Shown here: piece by piece, positions 18,790-29,150 of the stretch
How positions within the stretch are numbered: the stretch's first letter is position 1
Layout: each line of letters opens with the position of its first letter
Source of the DNA: Lysobacter avium
GTDB taxonomy: Bacteria; Pseudomonadota; Gammaproteobacteria; Xanthomonadales; Xanthomonadaceae
Reading direction: 5' to 3'
Assembly (NCBI RefSeq): GCF_015209745.1
Contig: NZ_CP063657.1
Location: 1,736,001 to 1,800,000, forward strand
Length of the DNA: 64,000 bases
Notes under the pieces: model-generated
The model's database searches: none
What the model saw: only the letters and a program-made list of their open reading frames with translations
Told to the model about the DNA's origin: nothing
Translations under genes and position numbers: made by a program

Positions 18790-18922
18790 CCAAACACCTG
18801 GATGTCGGTGCGACACGCGAGCAGAGCGTGTCACCAAGCCCAGGCTTCGATCATGACGGAAGAGACTCCATGTGGAGGCAGGCCCGCGAAACGCCGCTGT
18901 TCTGGCGATCCTGATCTGAAGC

Positions 18923-18999
18923 TGGTAGCGGGGGCAGGATTTGAACCTGCGACCTTCGGGTTATGAGCCCGACGAGCTGCCAGACTGCTCCACCCCGCA
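18923..18999 (-). tRNA. Initiator tRNA-fMet (CAT)
   Basis: 77 bases with encoded CCA. The anticodon loop is CTCATAA. Initiator marks are visible: three consecutive G-C pairs at the base of the anticodon stem (GGG/CCC), an unpaired position 1 against 72 (here T1 and T72, where E. coli has C1 and A72), and A11 in the D stem. It precedes rimP-nusA-infB, equal to metY of E. coli. Confidence 0.96.
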
Positions 19000-19010
19000 T
19001 CAGGCCGCCC

Positions 19011-19039
19011 ATTGTATCGGCGGACTTGAAACTTCGCAA
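19011..19039 (-). promoter_or_regulatory. Promoter of the initiator tRNA / nusA operon
   Basis: TTGCGA at 19039-19034 and TACAAT at 19016-19011 with a 17-base spacer, followed by a GC-rich discriminator (GGGCGGCC) and then the tRNA 5' end about 11 bases on. A GC-rich discriminator is characteristic of stringently controlled stable-RNA promoters. Confidence 0.65.
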
Positions 19040-19234
19040 GAGCCCGCCAAGACCTCTGGGGGATATCCTGCCCGACGGACGATGTCTGCCGGTGTTGCCC
19101 GAAGCCGTCTTACCGGTCTTCGCACCCTCTCGGGCCGAGCATCATAACCGCTCGCCACCCAAATGGGAACAACAATCGGTCTGCGCTCGCCAACCGCAGT
19201 ATCGGAGGTCGCGCGCGACGGCCAGCGCGTCGAC

Positions 19235-20677
19235 TCAGATGCCGAAGGAACGCTGGCACCACTCCATCAGCGGGCTCCAGGCCAGACCCAGCGCCAGCAG
19301 GATCATCGCGTTCACGCCGAATACGATCCGCAGCGGCCGGTTGCTGGACGGAGGGTGCACGGGACCCACCGCCTCGTCGAAGTACATCACCTTGACCACC
19401 CGCAGGTAGTAGAACGCGCCGATCACCGCGAAAACGATACCGACGATCGCCAGCCAGAGCATGTCGCCCTGCACCGCCGCCTGCAGCACAGCAAGCTTGG
19501 CCCAGAAGCCGATGAAGGGCGGCACGCCGGCAAGCGAGAACATCACCAGCAGGATCATCCCCGCCATCCAGGGGTTGCGCGAGTTCAAGCCGCGATAGTC
19601 GATGATCTCGTCCGCATCGAAGCCGCGGCGCGACATAACCACGATGGCGCCGAAGGCGGCCGCCGCCATGAGCGCGTAACTGATGGCATAGAACATCGCC
19701 GCTGCATAACCGCCGGGAGAGGCGGCCGCGAACCCGATCAGAAGGAAGCCCACGTGGGAAATCGTCGAGTACGCCAGCATCCGCTTCAGGTTGACCTGCA
19801 TCAGCGCGCCGAAGTTGCCGAGCGCCAGTGACAGCACCGCCAGGACGCCCAACATGATCCGCCAATGGTCGTTCAGTGGCCCCAGGCCCTGCTCCAGCAG
19901 GCGGTAGGTCAGGCCGAAGGCGGCCAGCTTGGGCGCCGAGCCGATGAACAGGCTGATCGGAGTGGGCGCACCGTGGTACACGTCCGGCAGCCACATGTGG
20001 AAAGGCGCGGCACCGAACTTGAAGGCGATGCCTGCGACCACGAACACGAGGCCGGTCGCCAGCAGCGTGGGCGACTCGGTGATCGGCGCGGCCAACGCGA
20101 CGGCCTGGATGTCCAGCGCGCCGGTGGCGCCATAGATCAGCGAGAGCCCGTAAAGCAGCAAACCGGAAGCCAGCGACCCCAGCACGAAGTACTTGATGCC
20201 CGCCTCGGACGCCATCGAGTTGTCACGGTCGATGGCCACCAGCGCGTAGGAGCACAGCGCGAGCATCTCCAGGCCGATGTAGATCATCACCAGGTTGCCG
20301 GCCGACACCAGCAGCATCATGCCCAGGGTCGCGAACAGCATCAGCACGGACATCTCGCCCTTGTAGATGCCCCGCTCGCGCATGAACGGCCACAGGTAAA
20401 CCATCGACAGCGCCGACGCCAGCGCGATGCCGATCTTCAGCACATCTGCAAGCGTGTCGCGCACGAACATGCCGTCGAATACGTTCCCGTGCTCCCCCAC
20501 GCCGGTGGCCAGCATCGCCGCCACGGCCAGCAACAGGACCATCGACAGGACATGGATGACGGCGCGGCGGGTCTCGTCCAGGAACAGATCGAGCATCAGC
20601 AGCGCGAAGGCACCGCCGACCAGGACCAGCTCTGGCAGCAGCGGCAGCAATTCGGCGGCGGAACGTACGTGGATCAT
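19235..20677 (-). CDS. nuoN: NADH-quinone oxidoreductase subunit N
   Basis: 480 residues, about 14 membrane helices. Antiporter-like proton-pumping subunit of complex I. The Proton_antipo_M domain is marked by GLEMLALCSYALVAIDRDN, the lysine-bearing KFGAAPFHMWLPDVYHGAPT and KRMLAYSTISHVGFLLIG. It is the last gene of the nuoA-N operon, 64 bases after nuoM. No clear terminator with a U tract follows it. Confidence 0.98.
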   Translation of the reverse strand: MIHVRSAAELLPLLPELVLVGGAFALLMLDLFLDETRRAVIHVLSMVLLLAVAAMLATGVGEHGNVFDGMFVRDTLADVLKIGIALASALSMVYLWPFMRERGIYKGEMSVLMLFATLGMMLLVSAGNLVMIYIGLEMLALCSYALVAIDRDNSMASEAGIKYFVLGSLASGLLLYGLSLIYGATGALDIQAVALAAPITESPTLLATGLVFVVAGIAFKFGAAPFHMWLPDVYHGAPTPISLFIGSAPKLAAFGLTYRLLEQGLGPLNDHWRIMLGVLAVLSLALGNFGALMQVNLKRMLAYSTISHVGFLLIGFAAASPGGYAAAMFYAISYALMAAAAFGAIVVMSRRGFDADEIIDYRGLNSRNPWMAGMILLVMFSLAGVPPFIGFWAKLAVLQAAVQGDMLWLAIVGIVFAVIGAFYYLRVVKVMYFDEAVGPVHPPSSNRPLRIVFGVNAMILLALGLAWSPLMEWCQRSFGI

Positions 20678-20741
20678 TGGCTATCTCTGATTGGTCAGGC
20701 GCAGGTCGCGCGATTGGCCGACTGGACTGGTTGCAACTTGC

Positions 20742-22268
20742 CTAGAACTTGGATGCGGCGATCTGCATCGCCAGATTGGCGATGGTGGGTTCCATCATGT
20801 CGGTCAGCGGCTTGGGCCAAACGCCCAGCGCCAGGGTAAAGACGGCAAAAACCCCCAGCACGAACATCTCGCGGCCATTGATGTCCTTCATCGCCGCGAC
20901 CTTGTCGTTGGCAACTGGCCCCCACAGCACGCGCTTGACCAGCCACAGGCTGTAACCGGCACTGATGATCAGGGTCAGCGCGGCCACCAGGGCAATCAAC
21001 GGGTGCTTCTGGAAGCTGGCGACGATGACCATGAACTCGCCGACGAACCCGGAGGTACCCGGCAGCCCTGAGTTGGCCATCGCGAACAGCACGTAGAACA
21101 CCGCGAACGCCGGCATCAGGTTCGCCACGCCGCCGTAATCGCTGATCCGGCGCGTGTGCAGGCGGTCGTAGAGCACGCCGATGCTGGTGAACAGCGCCGC
21201 GGAGATGAAGCCGTGGCTGACCATCTGCACCATCGCACCCTGCAGGCCCAGACGCGCCGCGTCGACGTTGCCGAAGTCGCGCACCAGGCCGAAGGCAATG
21301 AAGGTACCCAGGGTGACAAAACCCATGTGGGCGACCGAGGAGTAGGCAATCAGCCGCTTCATGTCCGACTGCGCCAGCGCGACCAGACCAACGTAGACGA
21401 CCGCGATCAGGCTGAGCGCGATCAGCAGCCACGCCCACTCCGCGCCCGCATCAGGGACGATCGGCAGCGCGAAACGCAGGAAGCCATAGCCGCCGATCTT
21501 CAGCATGATCGCGGCCAGGATCACCGAACCGGCGGTCGGTGCTTCGACGTGCGCGTCCGGCAACCAGGTGTGCACCGGGAACATCGGGATCTTGATCGCA
21601 AAACCGAGCAGGAAGCCGAAGAAGATCCAGGTCTGCTCGGTGGCGGTCAGCGACAGCTGCACCATGTCGGCGATCTGCCAACTGCCGCCCTTCATGTACA
21701 GGTAGATCAGCGCGATCAACATGAACACCGACCCGAGGAAGGTGTAGATGAAGAACTTGAGCGCGGCGTAGACCCGGCGCGGCCCACCCCAGACGCCGAT
21801 GATGATGAACATCGGGATCAGCATGCACTCGAAGAACACGTAGAACAGCATCGAGTCGAGCGCGCAGAAGATGCCGATCATCAGCCCTTCCAGGATCAGG
21901 AAGGAGGCGTAGTACTGGCTGACGCGCTTGTCCACGCCCCACGCCCCGATCAGCACCAGCACCGAGGTCAGCGCGGTCAGGCCGATCAGCGGCACCGAGA
22001 ATCCGTCCACGCCGAAGTGGTAGCGGATATCGAAGGCCGGGATCCACGGTTTGTTCTCGACGAACTGCATCGCCGCGGTGCTGTAGTCGAATCCGGTGAA
22101 CAGCAGCAGGCTGAGCACGAAGGTGATGGCGGCGACGCCGGTGGCAAACCAGCGGGCGGGAACGGCCCGCTCGTTACCAAGGGCAAGGGTGATCAGGCCG
22201 CCGATGATCGGCAGCCAAACAAGCAGGCTCAGCAAAGGAAGCGCGCTCTGGAAGGGCTCGGGGGTCAC
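20742..22268 (-). CDS. nuoM: NADH-quinone oxidoreductase subunit M
   Basis: 508 residues. Antiporter-like proton-pumping subunit. Key stretches are the catalytic-type glutamate in FFECMLIPMFIIIGVWGG (about 145), KIPMFPVHTWLPDAHVEAPT (about 235-255) and KRLIAYSSVAHMGFVTLG (about 305). The start is GTG (MTPEPFQSAL), 13 bases after the nuoL stop. Confidence 0.98.
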   Translation of the reverse strand: MTPEPFQSALPLLSLLVWLPIIGGLITLALGNERAVPARWFATGVAAITFVLSLLLFTGFDYSTAAMQFVENKPWIPAFDIRYHFGVDGFSVPLIGLTALTSVLVLIGAWGVDKRVSQYYASFLILEGLMIGIFCALDSMLFYVFFECMLIPMFIIIGVWGGPRRVYAALKFFIYTFLGSVFMLIALIYLYMKGGSWQIADMVQLSLTATEQTWIFFGFLLGFAIKIPMFPVHTWLPDAHVEAPTAGSVILAAIMLKIGGYGFLRFALPIVPDAGAEWAWLLIALSLIAVVYVGLVALAQSDMKRLIAYSSVAHMGFVTLGTFIAFGLVRDFGNVDAARLGLQGAMVQMVSHGFISAALFTSIGVLYDRLHTRRISDYGGVANLMPAFAVFYVLFAMANSGLPGTSGFVGEFMVIVASFQKHPLIALVAALTLIISAGYSLWLVKRVLWGPVANDKVAAMKDINGREMFVLGVFAVFTLALGVWPKPLTDMMEPTIANLAMQIAASKF

Positions 22269-22281
22269 GTCGCGGTCCTTG

Positions 22282-24345
22282 TCAGATCAGGTTACGGATG
22301 AGGGCGGCCAACATCACGATCAGGCCGATAATCATCACAAAGGCGTAGTGGTACAGGTAGCCGGACTGGATCCGGCGGCTCAGGTTGGCAACCAGCTCGA
22401 CCACCCGGACGCTGCCGTTGACGAACAGTCCGTCGATCAACTTGCTGTCCACCGCGCTGGATGCCTGGCCGACCTTGAGGCTGCCACCGGCGAGGCCCTT
22501 GATCCACAGCGTGTCGAAACCGTATTTCTCCTCGAGGATGCGGACCGGAACTGCCAATGTCGCGCGGGCCTTGGCCGGCAGATCCGGCCTCCAGACATAC
22601 ATCACCGTGGCCAGGGCAAACCCGCCCAGGGCAAGCCAGAACGTCGGCGCGGTCAGGCCATGCAGTGCGAACTGGACCGGGCCATGCCAGACCTCAGACG
22701 CGAGGGTGGCGACCACGTCACGCGCGGCACTGACGTCGATGGACCCGAGGAAGAACGGCGCCTGTTCGATGCTTCCGCTCCAGTTGGTCCCGAACAGCAT
22801 CGGACCGGCGGTGAAGAAGCCGATCAGCACGGAGGGAATCGCCAACAGGATCAGCGGCACCGTCACCGACAGCGGCGACTCGTGCGGCTCGTGGACGTCG
22901 TGGCCTTCATGGGGCAGCGCGTCGCCGTGAACGATGGCCGGCGCGTCGCGGAAGCGTTCCTTGCCGTGGAAGGTCAGGTACAGCAGGCGGAAGCTGTAGA
23001 AGGCGGTGACGAACGCGCCCAGCAGGACAGCCCAGTACGCGTACTGGTGGACCCAGCTGCCACCGGCGCTGGCGTGGTGCGCCGCCTCGATGATGGTGTC
23101 CTTGGAGTAGAAACCGCTGAAAAATGGCGTCCCGACCAGCGCCAGCGTGCCGATCAGCATCGTCCAGTAGGTCACCGGCATGTACTTGCGCAGGCCGCCC
23201 ATGCGGCGCATGTCCTGCTCGTGATGCATGCCGATGATCACCGAGCCGGCGCCCAGGAACAGCAGCGCCTTGAAGAAGGCGTGGGTCATAAGGTGGAAGA
23301 CGCCCGCACTGTATGCCGACACGCCCAGCGCGACGGTCATGTAGCCCAGCTGGGACAGCGTGGAATACGCAATCACCCGCTTGATGTCGTTCTGCACGAT
23401 GCCGATCAGGCCGGTGAAGAACGCGGTCGTCGCACCGATGAACAGGATGAACTGCAACGCGGTATCCGACAGCTCGAACAGGGGTGACATCCGCGCCACC
23501 ATGAAGATGCCCGCGGTGACCATGGTCGCGGCATGGATCAGCGCGGAGATCGGTGTCGGGCCTTCCATGGAGTCCGGCAACCACACGTGCAGCGGCACCT
23601 GCGCCGACTTGCCCATCGCGCCGATGAACAGGCAGATGCCGATCACGGTTGCGATGGACCACTCGTGACCGTCGATCACCGACATGGTCTGGCCGACCAG
23701 GCTGGTCGAATTGGCGAACACGGTCGCGTAGTCCAGCGAGCCGAAGTGCCACGCCACCGCGGCGATGCCGAGGATGAAGCCGAAATCACCGACGCGGTTG
23801 ACCATGAACGCCTTGAAGTTGGCGAACACCGCGGTGGGACGCTTGAACCAGAACCCGATCAGCAGGTAGGAGACCAGCCCCACCGCTTCCCAGCCGAAGA
23901 ACAGCTGCAGGAAGTTGTTGCTCATCACCAGCGCCAGCATGGAGAAGGTGAACAGGCTGATGTAGCTGAAGAAGCGCTGGTAGCCGTCGTCGCCGGCCAT
24001 GTAACCGATGCTGTAGATGTGCACCAACAGCGACACGAACGTCACCACCACCATCATCATCGCGGTCAGCTTGTCGACCATGAAGCCGATATGCGCCTCG
24101 AAGCCGCCGACCTTGAACCAGGTGTAGAGGTTCTCGTTGAACGGCGCCGCACCCTGCCCCACCAGCTGCCACAGCACCCAGCCAGACAGCGCGCAACTGA
24201 TAGCCACGCCCAGGATGGTGACGCTGTGCGCGCCGGCGCGGCCGATCCTGCGGCCGAAGAAGCCCGCGATGATCGTGCCCACCAGTGGCGCGAGGACGAT
24301 GGCCAGCAGCGCCGACTTGGAAACGACGAATTCCATACCCGACAT
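22282..24345 (-). CDS. nuoL: NADH-quinone oxidoreductase subunit L
   Basis: 687 residues. The distal antiporter-like subunit of complex I, whose long C-terminal lateral helix runs along the membrane arm. GWEAVGLVSYLLIGFWFKRPTA-type core near residue 150, SAQVPLHVWLPDSMEGPTP around 245, and KRVIAYSTLSQLGYMTVALG around 325 fix the identity. The final 130 residues contain the lateral helix and last membrane segment. The ATG follows the nuoK stop by four bases. Confidence 0.98.
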   Translation of the reverse strand: MSGMEFVVSKSALLAIVLAPLVGTIIAGFFGRRIGRAGAHSVTILGVAISCALSGWVLWQLVGQGAAPFNENLYTWFKVGGFEAHIGFMVDKLTAMMMVVVTFVSLLVHIYSIGYMAGDDGYQRFFSYISLFTFSMLALVMSNNFLQLFFGWEAVGLVSYLLIGFWFKRPTAVFANFKAFMVNRVGDFGFILGIAAVAWHFGSLDYATVFANSTSLVGQTMSVIDGHEWSIATVIGICLFIGAMGKSAQVPLHVWLPDSMEGPTPISALIHAATMVTAGIFMVARMSPLFELSDTALQFILFIGATTAFFTGLIGIVQNDIKRVIAYSTLSQLGYMTVALGVSAYSAGVFHLMTHAFFKALLFLGAGSVIIGMHHEQDMRRMGGLRKYMPVTYWTMLIGTLALVGTPFFSGFYSKDTIIEAAHHASAGGSWVHQYAYWAVLLGAFVTAFYSFRLLYLTFHGKERFRDAPAIVHGDALPHEGHDVHEPHESPLSVTVPLILLAIPSVLIGFFTAGPMLFGTNWSGSIEQAPFFLGSIDVSAARDVVATLASEVWHGPVQFALHGLTAPTFWLALGGFALATVMYVWRPDLPAKARATLAVPVRILEEKYGFDTLWIKGLAGGSLKVGQASSAVDSKLIDGLFVNGSVRVVELVANLSRRIQSGYLYHYAFVMIIGLIVMLAALIRNLI

Positions 24346-24349
24346 CGGA

Positions 24350-24673
24350 TCAGCCCTTCATCAAATCGATTTCGGCGACGTTGATCGTGCGCCTGTTACG
24401 GAACAGCGTGACGAGGATCGCCAGGCCAATGGCGGCTTCAGCCGCAGCCACGGTCAGGATGAAGAACACGAACACCTGGCCGGCCGGATCGCCGAACTGT
24501 CGCGAGAAACCGACGAAGTTGATGTTGACGGCGAGCAGCATCAGCTCGATCGACATGATCAGGACGATGACGTTCTTGCGGTTGAGGAAGATGCCCGCAA
24601 CCGAGATGCAGAACAGCACCGCACCCAATGCGAGGTAGTGGCCCAGCGCCAGGCTGGAATCGACCATTTCCAT
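24350..24673 (-). CDS. nuoK: NADH-quinone oxidoreductase subunit K
   Basis: 107 residues, three membrane helices. MrpC-like subunit of the membrane arm. The helix-2 and helix-3 glutamates important for proton transfer are in [17 protein letters not shown] and [14 protein letters not shown]. The ATG overlaps the nuoJ stop by one base (TAATG), a coupling signal. Confidence 0.97.
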   Translation of the reverse strand: MEMVDSSLALGHYLALGAVLFCISVAGIFLNRKNVIVLIMSIELMLLAVNINFVGFSRQFGDPAGQVFVFFILTVAAAEAAIGLAILVTLFRNRRTINVAEIDLMKG

Positions 24674-25329
24674 TACGCGCCCTCCTCCGGGTCGACGTCG
24701 GGTGCAACCGGATCACGCAGGTTTGCCGGCGTTGACGAATCCATCTTCACGACGCGCAGGCGATCGGCGACGCGCACCTTGACCTGTTCACTGGGGTTTT
24801 GCTTCTTGCCCCCCTCGCGGATCGGCCGCAGGGTCAGCGTCACCGCCGCGATCACCGCCACCGTCAGGATCACGGCCGCCGTCTCGAAAGGCAGCAGGAA
24901 GCGGGTGAACAGCTCGGTGGCGACCCATTCGGTATTGCCCACGCCAGCCGCCAACGCCGGATCGGCCGGGAACGGCTGCGCCATCTTGGCCCGCGCGCCA
25001 ATGAGCATCAGCATCTCGATCAGCATCACCACCGCCACGACGAGCCCGACAGGCAGATAGCGCACGTAACCCTCGCGCATCCCGGCGATGTCGATGTCGA
25101 GCATCATCACCACGAACAGGAACAGCACCATCACCGCGCCGACGTAGATGACGACCAGCGCCACGCCAAGGAACTCCGCGCCGCCCACGATCCACACACA
25201 GGCGACCGAGAAAAAGGTGAGCACGAGCGACAGCGCGGAATGGACCGGGTTGCGGACGCTGATGACAGCGACCGCCGCCGCGGTGGCAGCGATGGAAAAG
25301 GCGATGAACGCAATGAAGACGAAGTCCAT
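24673..25329 (-). CDS. nuoJ: NADH-quinone oxidoreductase subunit J
   Basis: 218 residues, five membrane helices (ND6 type), starting [16 protein letters not shown]. The conserved third helix [20 protein letters not shown] is the one that switches between alpha and pi forms in complex I structures. The C-terminal 45 residues are soluble and charged. An in-frame GTG three codons earlier, directly after the nuoI stop, is a possible alternative start. Confidence 0.95.
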   Translation of the reverse strand: MDFVFIAFIAFSIAATAAAVAVISVRNPVHSALSLVLTFFSVACVWIVGGAEFLGVALVVIYVGAVMVLFLFVVMMLDIDIAGMREGYVRYLPVGLVVAVVMLIEMLMLIGARAKMAQPFPADPALAAGVGNTEWVATELFTRFLLPFETAAVILTVAVIAAVTLTLRPIREGGKKQNPSEQVKVRVADRLRVVKMDSSTPANLRDPVAPDVDPEEGA

Positions 25330-25338
25330 GGGGTGCAC

Positions 25339-25827
25339 TCAGCGGTAGGGCGCGTCGGAGGCGCGACGTTCGGCGATTTCAGCTTCGAGCCGATCGCCAA
25401 TTGCCAGCAACTGCGGCTTGGTGACGACGTTCTGTCCGCGCTGGTCGAAGTGGTATTCGTGGATATGGGTCTCGACAATCGAGTCCACCGGGCAGGACTC
25501 CTCGCAGAAGCCGCAGTAGATGCACTTGAACAGGTCGATCTCATAACGCGTCGTTCGACGGGTGCCGTCCTCGCGTCGTTCCGAGTCAATGGTGATCGCC
25601 AGCGCCGGGCACACCGCTTCGCACAACTTGCAGGCGATGCAGCGCTCTTCGCCGTTGGGGTAACGGCGCAGCGCGTGGATGCCGCGGAAGCGCACCGACT
25701 GCGGTGTCTTCTCCATCGGGTACATCAGCGTGTACTTGGGCTTGAACGCGTATTTCAGCGTCAGACCCATGCCTTTAAGCAACTCGATGAGCAGCAGGCT
25801 TTTGAAAAAGGGAACGATGCGATTCAT
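25339..25827 (-). CDS. nuoI: NADH-quinone oxidoreductase subunit I
   Basis: 162 residues. Carries clusters N6a and N6b that pass electrons toward N2. Two ferredoxin motifs are complete: [16 protein letters not shown] (about 64-79) and [16 protein letters not shown] (about 103-118). The N-terminal helix [20 protein letters not shown] attaches it to the membrane arm. It lies nine bases after nuoH. Confidence 0.98.
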   Translation of the reverse strand: MNRIVPFFKSLLLIELLKGMGLTLKYAFKPKYTLMYPMEKTPQSVRFRGIHALRRYPNGEERCIACKLCEAVCPALAITIDSERREDGTRRTTRYEIDLFKCIYCGFCEESCPVDSIVETHIHEYHFDQRGQNVVTKPQLLAIGDRLEAEIAERRASDAPYR

Positions 25828-25836
25828 GCCTCTACC

Positions 25837-26901
25837 TTATTGCCCCGGCTCAAACACGCCGAAATACGCCATGACCGCGACCACGGCGATCCAGACGATC
25901 GCCAGCGGAACGAACACCTTCCAGCCCAGCCGCATGATCTGGTCGTAGCGGTAGCGCGGGAAGGAGGCACGGAACCAGATGAAGCAGCTGGCGAAGAAGA
26001 GCACCTTGGCGATCAGCCACCACCAGCCGTCCACCGACAGCAGCGGGATGCCCATGCCCTGGAACGGGCTGAGCCAGCCGCCCAGGAAGAAGATCGGGAC
26101 CAGGAAGCTGATCAGGATCATGTTGGCGTATTCGGCCAGGAAGAACAGCGCGAAGCCGGCGCCGGAGTACTCGACCAGGTGGCCGCCGGTGATCTCCGAC
26201 TCGCCTTCCACCATGTCGAATGGCAGGCGGTTGGTCTCGGCAACGCCGGACACGAAATAGATCACGAACAGCGGCAGCAGCGGCAGCCAGAACCACTCGA
26301 ACGGCCCAGCGTTGCCCGACTGCGCCATCACGATCTCGGTCAGGTTCAGGCTGCCAGCGGCCAGCATCACGCCGACCAGCGAGAAGCCCATCGCGATCTC
26401 GTAGGCCACCATCTGCGCGGCACCGCGCATCGCGCCCAGCAGCGCGTACTTGGAGTTGGTCGCCCAGCCGGCAAGGATCACGCCGTACACGCCCAGCGAG
26501 GTCATCGCCAGGATGTAGAGCAACCCCGCGTTGGCGTTGGAAAGAACCACCTGGGCGTCGAACGGGATGACGGCCCAGACCGCGAGCGCCGGCACCAGCG
26601 ACAGCAGCGGAGCCAGCCGGTACAGGAATGGCGACGCGGCTGCAGGCTGCAGCATCTCCTTGAACAGCAGCTTGAAGACGTCCGCGAAGGTCTGCAGGAA
26701 GCCGCCAAAGCCGACGTATTTCGGGCCGACGCGCACGTGCATCCAGCCGATCAGCTTGCGCTCCCACAACACGTAGAAGGCGACGGCGAGGATCAGCGGC
26801 ACGCAGATCGCGACGATCATCAGCACCAGCCACGTGACCGTGCCAACCGCACCGAAGGACTCCAGCCAGGCGTGGAACGGGTCGATAACGCTGTCCATCA
26901 T
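25837..26901 (-). CDS. nuoH: NADH-quinone oxidoreductase subunit H
   Basis: 354 residues, eight membrane helices (ND1 type). Forms the quinone entry channel. [18 protein letters not shown] (about 47-64) and the glutamate-rich loop [19 protein letters not shown] (about 222-240) are the diagnostic quinone-site stretches. The gene begins with two ATG codons in a row; the first overlaps the nuoG stop by four bases. Confidence 0.98.
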   Translation of the reverse strand: MMDSVIDPFHAWLESFGAVGTVTWLVLMIVAICVPLILAVAFYVLWERKLIGWMHVRVGPKYVGFGGFLQTFADVFKLLFKEMLQPAAASPFLYRLAPLLSLVPALAVWAVIPFDAQVVLSNANAGLLYILAMTSLGVYGVILAGWATNSKYALLGAMRGAAQMVAYEIAMGFSLVGVMLAAGSLNLTEIVMAQSGNAGPFEWFWLPLLPLFVIYFVSGVAETNRLPFDMVEGESEITGGHLVEYSGAGFALFFLAEYANMILISFLVPIFFLGGWLSPFQGMGIPLLSVDGWWWLIAKVLFFASCFIWFRASFPRYRYDQIMRLGWKVFVPLAIVWIAVVAVMAYFGVFEPGQ

Positions 26902-29150
26902 GCCGACACCCTCCCGACGGTCACGCGACCGGACCCCAGCGGAGCCGTGGCGCCATGGCCGCTTTCAATCCACACCGTGCCGCGCGCCACCGCATCGTTC
27001 ATGAATACCGGCAGTGCGGCGGTCCCGGCCGCGGTACCGAACTTGCCGGTTGATCCCTCGTCGAGACCAAGCTCGCGCGCATCATCCGGGTGCAGACTGG
27101 CGCGCGCCCCGACGTTCAACGGATGGGCCTGCAGCGCGGCGGCGCGACGCACGACGGCGTCGCAGCGGTAAATGGCTGTACCCAGCGCGACTTCCAACCC
27201 GTCGTCACCGATGCTTGGCGCCTTGCCGGGCACCGGCGCTACCTCGCGCTTGACCACGCTGGCGCGGAGACCGGCCAGATCGGTGAAATCAAAGCCCGGC
27301 AACGACAGGTCGCCGGCGAGTGCACGCAGGACGCGCCAACCCGGCTCCGCCTGACCCGGCAGTTTTCCACCGGCTACGGCAACCTGCTCGCGCCCTTCCA
27401 GATTGGTCAGGGTCGCGTCGATTTCCGGCAGCAGGCCGATCGGCAGGATGACGTCCGCCACCGCGAGGGTGGATTCGCAGGCGAAGTGACTGAACGCCAC
27501 GACCTGCGCACCTGAAAGCGCCTTCAGCGCGACCGCCGTATCGGCAAAGTCGAGGCCCGGCTCGATTCCATACAGGACATAGGCGGCGCGCGGCTCGGCC
27601 AGCATCGCCATAGCGTCGCGCGAGGTCGGCAGCACACCGTGATCGGCCAGGCCGACGGCATTGGCACCCTGCGGGATGCGGCACACCTGGGCACTGGTCC
27701 CGGCAGCGAGGTCGGCGACGGCGCCACGGATCGCCGCGGCATGCGGACCGTTCTCGGCCAACGCGCCCACAAACACAAGCGCGTTCTTCGTACCGTTGAG
27801 GGCCTCGCGCAAGCCGGCGTCCGCCAGGGCGGCAGCCATTTGCGATGGCGCGACGATGTGCTTCCCGGACAAATCGAAGGTCTGCTCGAAGTCGACCGGA
27901 TTGACGACGTACACCTTCGCACCGGCCTGCCAGGCCTTGCGCACACGCACGTTCACCAGTGGCAGCTCATGGCGCAGGTTCGAGCCGACGATGACGATCG
28001 CGTCGGCGTTTTCGATGTCGGCAACGCGGGCCGGGAAAACATCCGCCACGGCCGCATCCGACAGATCGTTCTCGCTGAGGCGGTGGTCGATATTGCCCGT
28101 GCCCAGCGCTTCGGCGAGGCGGGCCAGCAGCGCGCCCTCCTCGTTGGAAGTGGCTGGATTGACCAGCATGCCGAGATTGTCACCGGCATTGTCGCGAAGC
28201 ACCCGGATGGCTTCGGCGAGCGCCTCTTCCCAGCTCGCCTCGCGCCACTGGCCGCCTTCCTTGAGCATCGGGGCGATCGCCCGATCGGAGGCATACAGGC
28301 CCTGGTGCGAATAGCGGTCGCGATCCGACAGCCAGCACTCGTTGACCATGTCGTTGTCGCGCGGCACGGTGCGCATGACCTCGCCACGACGCACGTGCAG
28401 GAACAGGTTGCTGCCCAGGGCGTCGTGGTAGCCCAGCGACTCGCGGGCGACCATTTCCCAGGCGCGGGCGCGGAACTGGAACGGCTTGTTGGTCAACGCG
28501 CCCACGGGGCAGACGTCGATCACGTTGCCCGACAGCTCGGTGGTCAGCGGCTTGCCGTCGTAGGTGCCGATCTGCAGGTCCTCGCCGCGGTACATGCCGC
28601 CCAGCTCGTAGGTGCCGGCAATCTCCGCGGTGAAGCGGATGCAGCGGGTGCAGTGGATGCAACGGGTCATCTCCGTGGCCACCAGCGGCCCGATGTCCTC
28701 GTCGGCCACCACGCGCTTGCGCTCGTTGAAGCGGCTGACCGAGCGCCCGTAACCCAGCGACAGATCCTGCAACTCGCACTCGCCGCCCTGGTCGCAGACC
28801 GGGCAGTCCAGCGGATGGTTGATCAGCAGGAACTCCATGACGTTGCGCTGCGACTTGAGCGCCTTCTCGCTGCGCGTGCTGACCTTCATGTTGTCCATGA
28901 CCGGCGTCGCGCAGGCCGGTGCCGGCTTGCCCATCTTTTCCACGTCAACCAGGCACATCCGGCAGTTGGCCGCGATCGACAGCTTGTCGTGGTAGCAGAA
29001 ACGCGGAATCGGAATACCGATCTTGTCCGCGGCCTGGATGATCATCGAACCCTTGGGCGCAAAGGTGGCCACGCCGTCGATTTCGATCGACACGTAGCCT
29101 TCGGGCACGACGGGCGCGTCTTCGGTCGGCTTGTCCGGAGTCGTGCTCAT
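26898..29150 (-). CDS. nuoG: NADH-quinone oxidoreductase subunit G
   Basis: 750 residues. Largest peripheral-arm subunit, with several Fe-S clusters. The N-terminal [2Fe-2S] domain has [20 protein letters not shown] (about 52-71). The His-Cys motif follows in [20 protein letters not shown], and then the [4Fe-4S] motif [16 protein letters not shown]. From about residue 220 there is a molybdopterin-oxidoreductase-like domain without cofactor. The four-base overlap with nuoH and the overlap with nuoF both show coupling. Confidence 0.98.
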   Translation of the reverse strand: MSTTPDKPTEDAPVVPEGYVSIEIDGVATFAPKGSMIIQAADKIGIPIPRFCYHDKLSIAANCRMCLVDVEKMGKPAPACATPVMDNMKVSTRSEKALKSQRNVMEFLLINHPLDCPVCDQGGECELQDLSLGYGRSVSRFNERKRVVADEDIGPLVATEMTRCIHCTRCIRFTAEIAGTYELGGMYRGEDLQIGTYDGKPLTTELSGNVIDVCPVGALTNKPFQFRARAWEMVARESLGYHDALGSNLFLHVRRGEVMRTVPRDNDMVNECWLSDRDRYSHQGLYASDRAIAPMLKEGGQWREASWEEALAEAIRVLRDNAGDNLGMLVNPATSNEEGALLARLAEALGTGNIDHRLSENDLSDAAVADVFPARVADIENADAIVIVGSNLRHELPLVNVRVRKAWQAGAKVYVVNPVDFEQTFDLSGKHIVAPSQMAAALADAGLREALNGTKNALVFVGALAENGPHAAAIRGAVADLAAGTSAQVCRIPQGANAVGLADHGVLPTSRDAMAMLAEPRAAYVLYGIEPGLDFADTAVALKALSGAQVVAFSHFACESTLAVADVILPIGLLPEIDATLTNLEGREQVAVAGGKLPGQAEPGWRVLRALAGDLSLPGFDFTDLAGLRASVVKREVAPVPGKAPSIGDDGLEVALGTAIYRCDAVVRRAAALQAHPLNVGARASLHPDDARELGLDEGSTGKFGTAAGTAALPVFMNDAVARGTVWIESGHGATAPLGSGRVTVGRVSA

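Noticed and set aside
19208..19219. Palindrome GTCGCGCGCGAC after nuoN
   Set aside because: Short and made almost wholly of CG steps, which are common by chance in this base composition; no U tract, so not a terminator.
24799..27171. A 790-codon open frame opposite nuoG/nuoH/nuoI/nuoJ
   Set aside because: Antisense to four secure complex I genes; product is His/Gln/Arg-rich and has no domain.
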